Source: Clostridia bacterium (GTDB taxonomy: Bacteria; Bacillota; Clostridia; Christensenellales; UBA1242). From it: a stretch of DNA of 64,000 nucleotides. The position numbers and the translations under genes were made by a program. The stretch lies in contig JAFQDL010000001.1 in NCBI GenBank assembly GCA_017399265.1, forward strand, positions 80,992-144,991, given 5' to 3'. Of the stretch, positions 16,416-24,869 are shown in pieces. Under the pieces are notes generated by a model that was given only the letters and a program-made list of their open reading frames with translations, was not told the origin of the DNA and ran no database searches. How positions within the stretch are numbered: position 1 is the stretch's first letter; every line of letters starts with the position of its first letter.

Positions 16416-18851
16416 ATGTTAACTAAATTAAAGGATATGTTAGTTGCAAAAGAAAAGTTATATAAAATTCCTGAATTTAAAAATAAAAGTTATAAACTTA
16501 GAGATTTTGTGACTATTCCAAGTTCTACGGATACGTATAATATTACCGCAAATGCTACAGATTATGCTTTATTAAATGGAGTTGTACAATACAAAGATAA
16601 AAAATCTGCTAAAGGTGTATATGGAACTGGTACATATTTAACAGATACTATTTCGGGCGATAAGCTCAACGTTGTGGATGGGATTGGACGTATTGAAACC
16701 ACTTTTTTCACATCTTTCACTGCAGGAGTTTGTCCCAAGATCGAAGTAGATGTTGATTGCTTTGTAGCTGCTTTGTTTAAAAAAAATAATTTTAATATCC
16801 AAGAAGCGTTTAACGAGAAGTCTGAGTTAATTTATCGAACATTAGATTTTGGTGAATTTCCTAAGAATATGGTAGATGAAGAGACAAGAGAAAAATTAGA
16901 AGATTATTATAGAAATGAAAAGTTAAAATCTACTGGTAAAGTTTATCAAGGGCATAGGATAGGACGATACGACGGTTTTATCTTTTGGGGAGAATATGAA
17001 TTGGATGGAAAGAGATACGTTCCAGTTCTTGTTTATGATTTTGGAGTGGATAGTGTTTTAAGTAATGGATATTCAGTGGCAAAACGTGGAGAAAGAATAT
17101 GGTTAAGTGTTGAGCCTATTACTTGGATAATAGAGAATTGGGAGGATTTATCAAAAGAAATCAATCCTTTTGGAAGAGGAAAGGCGGATACTATTGCATT
17201 GAGGGCAGAAGATGTAATTATAGGTGGAATTCCTTCTAATTGTAATTTTGAAGAAGGCGAAAAGGCTCTACTTTGGTTAAATAGTGATGTCAGGGGCTAT
17301 CTTAATGGCATAAGATTGGGTGAAGATAAAGGCTTAGAAGAGTTTATTATACATAATGCAGAGGATTTCTCTTTTAATAATCAAGGTTTTCTAAATGAGG
17401 CATTGGATCAAGAAATAGAAATAGATTTTGCTAAGGTTGTTGAGAACAAAAGTGAGTCTAAGAGATTGTCAAGATTAACACGTCTTAATCCAGATGATAC
17501 AGAAGAAAAAGACAGACGTCAAATGACAGACAAAGAACTAATCCAATCATGGGTAGACGCAGGACGTTCAGTCTTGTTGCGTGGCCCAAGTGGAATAGGT
17601 AAGACAGAGAAGTTAAAAGAACTTTATCCTGATCTAATATACCTAAAGTTAACTAATAACATGTTCCCAGAGAAAGTTGTAGGTAGTATGAACTTACAAA
17701 CAGGTCAATCTATTCCACCAGACTTTGCTAAACAAGCAATCCTTGCTTGCGCTACTGACGAAGAAAGAGCATTGGTAGAAAAGAATATCCAGAACCTATA
17801 CAAAATTGCAGATGATGTATACGAGAGAAGTAAGACTGCAGATGGGAAAATAGTTATCATGTTAGACGAATTACTTAACGTAAAACCAGCAGTACAGTCT
17901 TTGGTATATACACTAGTTCTAAATAAAATCGTAGAGAACGGCAACGGAATGAAGCTACCAGCAAATACAGTAATTGTAGCAACTGGTAACCAAAAGAAAT
18001 ACTCCTCTGTCGCAGAAGATCTAGCAGAACCGCTAGAAAAGAGATTTGACCATATATATGACATGCAACCAAAAGTGGGAGAATGGATATATGAATATGC
18101 TATTCCAAATAATATCCACCCAAGTGTTGTAAGCTATGTATTAAACAAATATATGTGCCAAGACAAGTCAGAAGAAATATCTGACATGGGATACTTTTAT
18201 GAAGAACCAGAGATAGGAGAAGAGAAATTAGATGTCTATGGCTGCAAAGGAAGAACGAACGATCCACGTGGTTGGACAAGTATATCTAATATGCTTTATT
18301 CATTCGAAGATAACTTAACCAAAGGCAAGTACAAAGGTAAAGATGTAGAGCATATATTGGATACATCTTTGAAATCCAAACTAAGAGAAGAGTGGGCGGC
18401 AGACTTTATGGACTTTTACAACAATCCAACAATCTCAGTTGAAGATGTCGTGGCTGGTAACTATACAGAAGAAGATTTACCACAAGATATTAATGAGAGA
18501 TTTGCGTATGTGTCTGGACTAATTAGTGCAGACGAAAAACAATTACCAAAGGTAAGAGACTTTATTAGAAAATACTGCGATCCAGAGTATGTAGAACTAT
18601 ATGACATCACTTGGGTAGGTAAGAGTGAGGAGCGTGCTGAGCAACTAGCAGAAGTTAAATCTTGGCAAGATGCGGAGTGGAAAATAGAGAGGGAAGATGA
18701 GTTGAAAGGGGGAAGTATGCAGAAAATTATGCATACTAATAAAAGAATATTAATGCGTAAAAAAGCAAGAGAAGATATGATAAAAAAAAAACTACGAAAA
18801 GAAGAGATTGATAACGATAGTGAAACTGAAAAAGAATTACCTATTAAATAA
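16416..18851 (+). CDS. MoxR-like AAA+ ATPase with large N-terminal domain
   Basis: An 811-residue protein. The ATG at 16416 follows GGGGGAATAT; the earlier TTG at 16395 lies inside the promoter spacer-to-start region. Residues 1-370 form a beta-rich region of unknown role containing EKALLWLNSDVRGYLNGI, a phrase similar to repeats seen in surface or sensor-type domains. The AAA+ module has Walker A LLRGPSGIGKTEK near 388-400, Walker B IVIMLDELL near 477 and sensor VIVATGNQKK near 520, as in MoxR/AAA_5 ATPases that remodel or insert metals into VWA partners. No VWA gene lies next to it. Codon use changes from about 17460 (more CTA, AAC, GAC, ATC), suggesting a mosaic gene. Confidence 0.75.
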   Translation: MLTKLKDMLVAKEKLYKIPEFKNKSYKLRDFVTIPSSTDTYNITANATDYALLNGVVQYKDKKSAKGVYGTGTYLTDTISGDKLNVVDGIGRIETTFFTSFTAGVCPKIEVDVDCFVAALFKKNNFNIQEAFNEKSELIYRTLDFGEFPKNMVDEETREKLEDYYRNEKLKSTGKVYQGHRIGRYDGFIFWGEYELDGKRYVPVLVYDFGVDSVLSNGYSVAKRGERIWLSVEPITWIIENWEDLSKEINPFGRGKADTIALRAEDVIIGGIPSNCNFEEGEKALLWLNSDVRGYLNGIRLGEDKGLEEFIIHNAEDFSFNNQGFLNEALDQEIEIDFAKVVENKSESKRLSRLTRLNPDDTEEKDRRQMTDKELIQSWVDAGRSVLLRGPSGIGKTEKLKELYPDLIYLKLTNNMFPEKVVGSMNLQTGQSIPPDFAKQAILACATDEERALVEKNIQNLYKIADDVYERSKTADGKIVIMLDELLNVKPAVQSLVYTLVLNKIVENGNGMKLPANTVIVATGNQKKYSSVAEDLAEPLEKRFDHIYDMQPKVGEWIYEYAIPNNIHPSVVSYVLNKYMCQDKSEEISDMGYFYEEPEIGEEKLDVYGCKGRTNDPRGWTSISNMLYSFEDNLTKGKYKGKDVEHILDTSLKSKLREEWAADFMDFYNNPTISVEDVVAGNYTEEDLPQDINERFAYVSGLISADEKQLPKVRDFIRKYCDPEYVELYDITWVGKSEERAEQLAEVKSWQDAEWKIEREDELKGGSMQKIMHTNKRILMRKKAREDMIKKKLRKEEIDNDSETEKELPIK

Positions 18852-18853
18852 AC

Positions 18854-18887
18854 AAAAAACTTGAGAAATATAATCTCAAGTTTTTTT
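18854..18887. terminator. Bidirectional terminator between ATPase gene and ktrA
   Basis: AAAAAACTTGAGA / TCTCAAGTTTTTT with a 7-base loop; suits both convergent genes. Confidence 0.9.
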
Positions 18888-18889
18888 GT

Positions 18890-19612
18890 TTATTTGTTTT
18901 CGAAAACATTTAATAGTGATGAAACAGCGTCATTGATATCTGTTACCAGGTTGGCAATTGCTGCGATTTTTGTCTGTTCTCCAGCTATTATAAGAACGTC
19001 TCCCTCTTCTAGAATAGTATCTGGCTCTGGAGAAATAATCTGCTTATCTCTTTTAATAAATACAATGGATATTTTATACTTTTTTCTTATATTTAATTCT
19101 TCTATTTTTTTATTATGCCATGAATCTGGTGTTGTTATTTCAAAAATTTTAAAATCATCTGTTAGTTCAACCAATTCATTTATACCAGGTTTTGAAAGAA
19201 GAGATGCTAGTTTTTTTCCTACAAATTCTTCTGGATGTATTATTAAATCTACGCCTAAAGCCTGCATTATCTTTGCATGTTGTTCGTTCTGTGCCTTTGC
19301 AATAACGAATTTTACACCTAGTTCTTTACATATTTGAGCTGTGAGTAAAGATGCTTCTAGGTCATCTCCGATGCAAATAATAGCGCAGTCAAAGTTTTGT
19401 ACACCTAAAGAAAAAAGTATATCTTTAGAGCTTGCATTCGCGGTGACTGCTGTTGACACTTTGCCGTCCAAAGATTGAACGTTTTCTGGTTTAGAGTCAA
19501 TAGCTAGCACTTCCTTTCCCATAGAATATAATGTTGTTGCAACACTGCGACCAAATCTTCCAAGGCCGATAACGAGGAAGTCATTCATTTTAGTTGTTAT
19601 TTTTTTATCCAT
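18890..19612 (-). CDS. ktrA: Potassium uptake regulatory subunit KtrA/TrkA
   Basis: Cytoplasmic gating ring of the Ktr potassium transporter. RCK-N domain: Rossmann motif VIGLGRFGRSVATTL at about 13-27, acidic AIDSKPENV and IICIGDDLEASLLTA. RCK-C domain after about residue 150 (EITTPDSWHNKKIEELNIRK, EEGDVLIIAGE). At 240 residues it is slightly longer than typical KtrA (~220). AGAAAGGAAATAAT stands before the ATG. It lies 12 bases after ktrB, in one operon. Confidence 0.92.
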   Translation of the reverse strand: MDKKITTKMNDFLVIGLGRFGRSVATTLYSMGKEVLAIDSKPENVQSLDGKVSTAVTANASSKDILFSLGVQNFDCAIICIGDDLEASLLTAQICKELGVKFVIAKAQNEQHAKIMQALGVDLIIHPEEFVGKKLASLLSKPGINELVELTDDFKIFEITTPDSWHNKKIEELNIRKKYKISIVFIKRDKQIISPEPDTILEEGDVLIIAGEQTKIAAIANLVTDINDAVSSLLNVFENK

Positions 19613-19624
19613 ATTATTTCCTTT

Positions 19625-20977
19625 CTATCCTACTATAATATCTGTATTAGGATATTCTATATTTGTGTTTTTTGCTTGTTTTGATGTAATAGTTAATGCA
19701 ATTGTAGCAAGTCCTATTCTTCCTACAAACATTAGTATTGTTAAAATAAGTTTACTGCCGATTGCAAGATGGGGAGTTATTCCCATTGTTAATCCAACTG
19801 TGGATATTGCAGAGACGCATTCGAATATAATACTATTTAATGGAATTAATGGTTCAAATAAACTAATTAAACAAATACTTAACGTTAGAGAAAATAAAGT
19901 GTATAAGGTTACTTTTACTGCTTTAATTAATAATTTGTTACTAATTTTTTTGCCTTTAAATTCGATATCATTGTTTTCATTTGCTGATCTAAACATAAAT
20001 AATAATAATATGAAAAGCGTAGTAGTTTTGAGCCCTCCAGCAGTTGAATTCGGTGAGCCTCCAATAAACATGAGTAAAATTGTTAGAATTCTACTACCTG
20101 TTGTAAGATTTGCTTGGTTAATACTTGCAAAACCTGCAGTTCTGGTTGTTACACTTTGAAACAATGCATTAATAATTTTTTCTCCTAAACTCATGTTTCC
20201 AAGTGTGTTTGGGTTGTTCCATTCAAATATAAGGAAGAGTATTGTTCCGCCGAATATTAAAATACCAGAAATCCATAACACTAATTTAATATGCTGTTTT
20301 GTTTTAAAATCATTTTTATTAGACAATAAAACAATAAATCCGATACCGCCTAATATTATTAAAAAAATAATAGGCAATAGCATTAATATATTGCTAGAAA
20401 AATTGTTTAGACTTAAAAATTCTTGCCCACTCTTTCCTAGAATATCAAATCCAGCATTGCAAAATGCAGATATTGCTAAAAAGATGGCGGAAAATATTCC
20501 TAAACCTATATTGTCGAAATGTGATATTGTGCTAGGAAGTAATAATATTGCACCTATACTTTCAATTATAAAAGTTATGATTATAGATTTTTTTATAAAT
20601 TTTACTACACCTTGTAATGAGTCTTTGTTAATACTTTCTTTAATTGCGATTCTGCTAGATAAGTTGATTTTTTTACCTAGAATTAAAAATATTAATGATG
20701 TAATTGCTATAATCCCAAGACCGCCTAATTGGATAAGTGATAAAATAATTATCTTCCCAAACAAGGTGAATTTAGTTGATATATCTATTACAGTTAATCC
20801 AGTTACGCATACCGCAGAAGTACTGGTAAATATTGAATCAATGTAGTTTAACCATTTTCCATCTGTGTTGGATATTGGCATGCATAGCAAAAAACTTCCT
20901 AATATTATCAAAGAGATAAATCCGATAATAATTTTTGCGCTAGACGATAATTTAAATCTTTTAAATATGTTTCTCAT
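19625..20977 (-). CDS. ktrB: Potassium transporter membrane subunit KtrB
   Basis: Ion-translocating subunit of the Trk/Ktr/HKT superfamily, with four M1-P-M2 repeats. The pore-loop sequences STSAVCVTGLTVID, ISAFCNAGFD, SVTTRTAGFASI and SAISTVGLTMGI supply the four selectivity glycines. About 450 residues. I start at the ATG at 20977 (MRNIFKRFKLSSSAK): the TTG at 21013 has no ribosome site and a TATAAT lies between it and the ATG. Partner of ktrA downstream. Confidence 0.92.
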   Translation of the reverse strand: MRNIFKRFKLSSSAKIIIGFISLIILGSFLLCMPISNTDGKWLNYIDSIFTSTSAVCVTGLTVIDISTKFTLFGKIIILSLIQLGGLGIIAITSLIFLILGKKINLSSRIAIKESINKDSLQGVVKFIKKSIIITFIIESIGAILLLPSTISHFDNIGLGIFSAIFLAISAFCNAGFDILGKSGQEFLSLNNFSSNILMLLPIIFLIILGGIGFIVLLSNKNDFKTKQHIKLVLWISGILIFGGTILFLIFEWNNPNTLGNMSLGEKIINALFQSVTTRTAGFASINQANLTTGSRILTILLMFIGGSPNSTAGGLKTTTLFILLLFMFRSANENNDIEFKGKKISNKLLIKAVKVTLYTLFSLTLSICLISLFEPLIPLNSIIFECVSAISTVGLTMGITPHLAIGSKLILTILMFVGRIGLATIALTITSKQAKNTNIEYPNTDIIVG

Positions 20978-21069
20978 AGTGTTTAGTTTATCATATAAAT
21001 TATAATAAGGCAAATAATTTGCTTATACGTATTGGTTTGATGGCGGAAGAAAAATTAATAATAATAGAA

Positions 21070-21098
21070 TTGACAATCTAGTAAAATTTTATTACACT
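21070..21098 (+). promoter_or_regulatory. Promoter of the 21.1-kb membrane protein gene
   Basis: TTGACA (21070-21075), 17-bp spacer, TACACT (21093-21098). The transcript would start about 20 bases before the ATG. Confidence 0.65.
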
Positions 21099-21125
21099 AA
21101 TTAAAACAAAGGGAGGAGTTGATTT

Positions 21126-22073
21126 ATGATGTACAAAAACACCATTAAATTGATATTTTCTAATTTTAGTTTAGTGTTTAAATTTTTAATTTATTTTGTC
21201 TTTATAACTTGTATTGTCGGTGGTATTGGTTATTTTTGTTGTAGTTTTATCGCTAAAGAGTTAGCAATAAATGAATTATTGGCAGAACTGCCTCAAATTT
21301 TTAAAAGTTATAAAGTTTCTTCAGATAGAGCATTATTTTTGATGGAAATACGAAGTGTTGTTTTTGAAATTTTAAACATATTGTTGATAGCGTTTCAAAG
21401 TAAATGGTATTTAGTTATATTATTGGGCTTGCTGGTTGCTATAATTCCTTCAGTTTTATACAACTTATATATTATGCCAATGTCAAATGTTTTACATTAT
21501 TATATGGGTAGTTCTGTTAATTTTAGTTTTACAGCAAGCTTGTTTGTAAATTTTAGGAAAAATTTAAGATATCAATTATTAAATATTTTTACAGTTTTGC
21601 CGATAAAATACTTTACTTATTTATTGGTTATAGATTCATTTATATTGCTTAAATTTGACGGAATAATGGGTGTTTTGGCACCATTTATAATTGTATTGAT
21701 ATATGTATTGTTGACAGCGCTTAGAATGTCTTTATTTGCAGGTTGGGTTCCATATATGGTGGTTAAAAATTCAAATGTTTTTGCTGGAATAATAAATGGA
21801 TATAAATATATTAGAAAAAGATTTGCTAGAATTTTTGCATGTAGTTTTGCTATAGTTCTTACTAATATTTTGTTGAGTATTTTAGGCTTATTTACTTTTG
21901 GGGTTTCTTTAATTATTACAATACCATTAGCATTTGTGTTTATTGCTGTATTTAATATGGTAGCTTATTACTCGTCTTCAGGTTTAAGATTTTATGTGGA
22001 TACAAATAATATTTTTGCCCCAAAAAAGAGTGAAATGGTTGAAAACTACAGAATTTATAAGTATGTTATATAA
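21126..22073 (+). CDS. Polytopic membrane protein of unknown function
   Basis: 315 residues with about six hydrophobic helices (FLIYFVFITCIVGGIGYFC, LVILLGLLVAIIPSVLYNLY, YLLVIDSFILL, GVLAPFIIVLIYVLLTAL, FACSFAIVLTNILLSILGLF, LIITIPLAFVFIAVFNMVAY). AGGGAGGAGTTGATTT lies before the double ATG. No transporter or enzyme signature is recognised. It is single-gene by context, between ktrB and the small RNA region. Integral membrane protein is all that can be said. Confidence 0.7.
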   Translation: MMYKNTIKLIFSNFSLVFKFLIYFVFITCIVGGIGYFCCSFIAKELAINELLAELPQIFKSYKVSSDRALFLMEIRSVVFEILNILLIAFQSKWYLVILLGLLVAIIPSVLYNLYIMPMSNVLHYYMGSSVNFSFTASLFVNFRKNLRYQLLNIFTVLPIKYFTYLLVIDSFILLKFDGIMGVLAPFIIVLIYVLLTALRMSLFAGWVPYMVVKNSNVFAGIINGYKYIRKRFARIFACSFAIVLTNILLSILGLFTFGVSLIITIPLAFVFIAVFNMVAYYSSSGLRFYVDTNNIFAPKKSEMVENYRIYKYVI

Positions 22074-22167
22074 TATTTTTTAAAAAATTTTTATTTATAA
22101 TATGCCTAAATATAGCGAATTAATTGAATAATAACAAAAAAAATAACAACTTTTTTTAAAAAGGGTA

Positions 22168-22196
22168 TTGACAAGTAGGTTTTTTGGTATTATAAT
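22168..22196 (+). promoter_or_regulatory. Near-consensus promoter of a small RNA
   Basis: TTGACA (22168-22173), exact 17-bp spacer and TATAAT (22191-22196), the best promoter match in the window. No open frame follows; a terminator ends the unit about 100 bases later. Confidence 0.88.
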
Positions 22197-22202
22197 AAAG
22201 TT

Positions 22203-22298
22203 GCATTTTAATTGATTTAAAATGTTTTTCCATTTTTCATTCTACCTATATAATTAGGTAAGCAAAAGGAGAGCAAATGCTTTCCTTTTGCTTTTTTT
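22203..22298 (+). ncRNA. Putative ~95-nt small RNA with three hairpins
   Basis: Between a perfect-consensus promoter and a strong terminator. Hairpin 1 is CATTTTAA / TTAAAATG (22204-22224), hairpin 2 is TACCTA / TAGGTA (22243-22260) and the terminator hairpin is AGCAAAAGGA... / ...TCCTTTTGCT (22261-22292, 15 pairs with one G-U, loop AAAT) followed by T. The single-stranded U/C-rich linker TTTTTCCATTTTTCATTC could pair with G/A-rich ribosome sites. There is no start codon with a usable frame. It does not match 6S RNA, SRP RNA, tmRNA or RNase P in length or motifs that I know. Nearest genes are an unknown membrane protein and mscL, the latter with its own promoter. Confidence 0.72.
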
Positions 22299-22338
22299 TA
22301 TACTAATCAAAATTTTTGACAAAATTTTTATATAAATG

Positions 22339-22367
22339 TTGAAAGTAGTTATATTTTGTGATATACT
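22339..22367 (+). promoter_or_regulatory. Promoter of mscL
   Basis: TTGAAA (22339-22344), 17-bp spacer, TATACT (22362-22367), 35 bases before the ATG. The spacer ends in TTTGTGA, the same as in the promoter at 23056. Confidence 0.8.
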
Positions 22368-22402
22368 CATATTGCTATTATATTAAAAAAAAAGGAGTAC
22401 TT

Positions 22403-23008
22403 ATGAAAAAGTTTTTTCAAGATTTCAAAAAGTTCATAACTAAAGGTAATGTTTTTGATATGGCTGTAGGTTTAATCATTGCTACTGCTTTTAATAAGAT
22501 TGTATCTAGTATGGTTAATGACTTATTAATGCCATTAGTTACATGGGCTACAGGCGCAGCTAGTTTAGCAGACTTATCTATTCCTCTTAGAACGACAGAA
22601 AATGCATTGGGTGAGACTGTTGTTACACTTGCGTGGAATTATGGTAATTTTATTCAAACAGTAATTGACTTTTTAATTATTGCATTATCAATATTTATTA
22701 TGGTAAAAATTGTTACATCTTCTAGACAAAAATTCCAAGAATTAGAAGATAAAATCAAAGAACAAAATACTAAAGAAATGAAAGATGCTAGAAAGATTAT
22801 TAAAGCTCAAGCTAAAGCTACAGGACAAGATTTTTCTGAATTATGGGCTAAATATGAAGCTGAAAAGAAGGCGGAAATGGAAGCTGAGGCAAAAGCAGCA
22901 GCAGAAGCTAAAGCTAAAGAAGAGGAAGCATATAAAATTGCTCATCCATCTCAAGAACAATTACTTACAGAAATTAGAGATTTGTTAAAAGAAAAAAATG
23001 AGAAGTAA
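22403..23008 (+). CDS. mscL: Large-conductance mechanosensitive channel MscL, extended tail
   Basis: Pentameric tension-gated channel that releases solutes on osmotic downshock. The 201-residue product starts at the ATG at 22403 (AAAGGAGTACTT). The signature is clear: FKKFITKGNVFDMAVGLIIA, TAFNKIVSSMVNDLLMP in helix 1 and NYGNFIQTVIDFLIIALSIF in helix 2. After the usual ~115 residues it carries an 80-residue charged, Ala/Glu/Lys-rich coiled coil ending in LLTEIRDLLKEKNEK, the place of the normal short cytoplasmic bundle. The extension is longer than in most homologues. Confidence 0.93.
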   Translation: MKKFFQDFKKFITKGNVFDMAVGLIIATAFNKIVSSMVNDLLMPLVTWATGAASLADLSIPLRTTENALGETVVTLAWNYGNFIQTVIDFLIIALSIFIMVKIVTSSRQKFQELEDKIKEQNTKEMKDARKIIKAQAKATGQDFSELWAKYEAEKKAEMEAEAKAAAEAKAKEEEAYKIAHPSQEQLLTEIRDLLKEKNEK

Positions 23009-23050
23009 AAAAACATTTTGAACTTATTTAAGTTCAAAATGTTTTTTTTT
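23009..23050 (+). terminator. Terminator after mscL
   Basis: AAACATTTTGAACTT / AAGTTCAAAATGTTT, 4-base loop, then T tract. Very stable. Confidence 0.93.
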
Positions 23051-23055
23051 AAACG

Positions 23056-23084
23056 TTGAAAGTCTTAGTAGTTTGTGATATAAT
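23056..23084 (+). promoter_or_regulatory. Promoter of the ADP-ribosylglycohydrolase operon
   Basis: TTGAAA (23056-23061), 17-bp spacer ending TTTGTGA, TATAAT (23079-23084). Only about 13 transcribed bases precede the ATG, just enough for the GAGGTG ribosome site. Confidence 0.83.
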
Positions 23085-23103
23085 TGTCGTTGAGGTGAAA
23101 AAT

Positions 23104-23961
23104 ATGATTGGAGCAATAATTGGAGATATAGCTGGATCAATATTTGAAATAAGAGAAAGCAAAAATACTTTTTTAGAAAAGAGGGTTACTCCGAGAGAAG
23201 AAAAATTGAAAGTAATGGATATAGATTATCCGCTTTTTACAAATGAATGTATATATACAGATGACACCGTTTTAACTATTGCAATTGCTGATGCTATACT
23301 ATCTGAAAAACCATATGAGGACAAGTTACAAGAATATGGAAAAAAAGAAGTGGCTTTAGGAAAAGATGTGTTTGGTAGAGATAGATTTGGATCTGGATTT
23401 ATGAGATGGCTTGAAGGGAAAAGTGATTGCAAGTCTCAGGGTAATGGCGCTGGAATGAGGGTGTCTGCTATTGGAGAATATTTTGATTCGTTGGATAAAG
23501 TAATGTACGAGGCTGAATTGGCTACTATTCCTACTCATAATACAAAAGAGTCTATTGAGTGTGCTCAAGTTGTAGCGGGTTCTGTGTTTTTAGCAAGGAC
23601 AGGTTATACAAAGAAGGATATTAAAGATTTTGTGCAACAGGTAATGGGTAGAAGTTTAGATTTTGATTATGATGATCTGATAGATAATTATACATTTAAA
23701 ATGAAAGGTGTTAATTCTATTCCGCAAGCAATATATATTTTTTTGATAAGTGATAATTTTGAAGATGCGTTAAGAAAAAGCTTATCTATAGGTGGTGATA
23801 GTGATACAATTGCAAGTATTACTTGCGCTATAGCTGAAAGTTTTTATGGTGTGTCGGAAAACTTGCGGAATCATGCTTTGAATTATTTACCTAAAGAGTA
23901 TGTAAAAGTGTTAAATAATTTTGAGAACAAACTAGAAATAAATCAAGCGAGAGATATGTAA
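23104..23961 (+). CDS. ADP-ribosylglycohydrolase family protein
   Basis: A 285-residue protein of the DraG/ARH fold, which removes ADP-ribose from proteins or small molecules with two Mg ions. Motifs: MIGAIIGDIAGSIFE at the start, YTDDTVLTIAIADAIL (metal ligands T-D-D), GNGAGMRVSAIG and GGDSDTIASITCAIAESFYG (second metal site). The start at 23104 follows GAGGTGAAAAAT; the in-frame codon at 23056 is the promoter -35 box. One base separates it from the DNA repair gene, so the two are co-transcribed. Confidence 0.92.
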   Translation: MIGAIIGDIAGSIFEIRESKNTFLEKRVTPREEKLKVMDIDYPLFTNECIYTDDTVLTIAIADAILSEKPYEDKLQEYGKKEVALGKDVFGRDRFGSGFMRWLEGKSDCKSQGNGAGMRVSAIGEYFDSLDKVMYEAELATIPTHNTKESIECAQVVAGSVFLARTGYTKKDIKDFVQQVMGRSLDFDYDDLIDNYTFKMKGVNSIPQAIYIFLISDNFEDALRKSLSIGGDSDTIASITCAIAESFYGVSENLRNHALNYLPKEYVKVLNNFENKLEINQARDM

Positions 23962-23962
23962 T

Positions 23963-24673
23963 ATGTTTAGTAATGCAAAGTGGACAAATGATGATTTTGA
24001 AAAACTAGATAATTATTTAAAAAAACTTTCTAAAGGTGAAGAAAAATCTAATTGGGAGAAAAGGATAGTTAATACTAATATGCCGTGTATAGCGGTACCA
24101 AGTTGTGAGATAGATAAGTTATCGAGAAGTATTATTAAGAGTGATTATTTGCAGTTTTTGAACAATTTTAAACCTGCTACTCATTCTCATATTTTATTAA
24201 TAGGTAAAGTATTAAGTAGAATAAAGGATGTTGATTGTTATTTAATGTTTTTGGAAAAATATCTGAGACTTTGTGACAATTGGTCGTCAACAGATGTCTT
24301 AAAGTATCCAATTAACAAAAATAATGAAGAGGTTTTTTATAGCAAGGCAAAAGAGCTTCTTAACAGAAAAGAACCATTTGCAAGGCGTGTTGGATTATTA
24401 ATACTTATGAAAGGATTTTTGAACGATGAGTATATAGATAAGGTATTATTATTAGCCAATTCGATGAGCGAGGAGCAACATTATTATGTTAACATGATGA
24501 ATGCGTGGTTAATAGCAGAGGCATTTACAAAACAAAGAGAGAAAACCTTGGAATTTTTAGAAAAACATACATTGAATAATTTTACAATAAACAAAGCAAT
24601 TTCAAAATGTAGAGATAGTTATAGGGTGTCTAAAGAAGATAAACAAATGCTTTTAAAATATAAAGTTAAATAG
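23963..24673 (+). CDS. AlkD-like DNA alkylation repair glycosylase
   Basis: A 236-residue HEAT-like repeat protein of the DNA alkylation repair family (3-methyladenine / 7-methylguanine glycosylase). Family features: LRLCDNWSSTDVLKYP (the acidic and tryptophan positions of the lesion site), PFARRVGLLILMKGFL, YYVNMMNAWLIAEAFT and NNFTINKAISKCRDSYRVSK. It follows the ADP-ribosylglycohydrolase directly, which would make a small DNA-damage or nucleotide-repair operon. Confidence 0.88.
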   Translation: MFSNAKWTNDDFEKLDNYLKKLSKGEEKSNWEKRIVNTNMPCIAVPSCEIDKLSRSIIKSDYLQFLNNFKPATHSHILLIGKVLSRIKDVDCYLMFLEKYLRLCDNWSSTDVLKYPINKNNEEVFYSKAKELLNRKEPFARRVGLLILMKGFLNDEYIDKVLLLANSMSEEQHYYVNMMNAWLIAEAFTKQREKTLEFLEKHTLNNFTINKAISKCRDSYRVSKEDKQMLLKYKVK

Positions 24674-24682
24674 TTTTATTTT

Positions 24683-24711
24683 GTGTATGATACTTAAATG
24701 GTGTATAATAT
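24683..24711 (+). promoter_or_regulatory. Possible promoter in the 24.7-kb intergenic region
   Basis: Near 24683-24711, TTGTGT, a 17-bp spacer and TATAAT stand about 160 bases before the acyltransferase gene. An imperfect hairpin AAAAAGAGC / GTGCTTTTT follows at about 24718-24746. A leader transcript is possible; the evidence is modest. Confidence 0.4.
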
Positions 24712-24869
24712 TAAAAGTAAAAAGAGCTTAGTAATGTGCTTTTTGCTTGAAAATATTTAATTACAAAAAGTATGAAATATACTAAGATGTTATTTACTAA
24801 TTTAACTTAATATTTACTTTATAGATAGTATACTATAAGAAGTACAATAAGAAAAAGTAGGGATTGCGT

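Noticed and set aside
17705-18064. Long minus-strand frame inside the MoxR-like ATPase gene
   Set aside because: It is antisense to the conserved AAA+ core, has no ribosome site and its sequence has no family resemblance; the opposite strand carries clear Walker motifs.
19665-20846. Two plus-strand frames opposite ktrB
   Set aside because: Shadow frames of a hydrophobic membrane gene with unmistakable pore motifs on the other strand.
22168-22298. 6S RNA as identity of the small RNA
   Set aside because: The unit is only ~95 bases and lacks the long interrupted duplex with a central bubble that defines 6S RNA.
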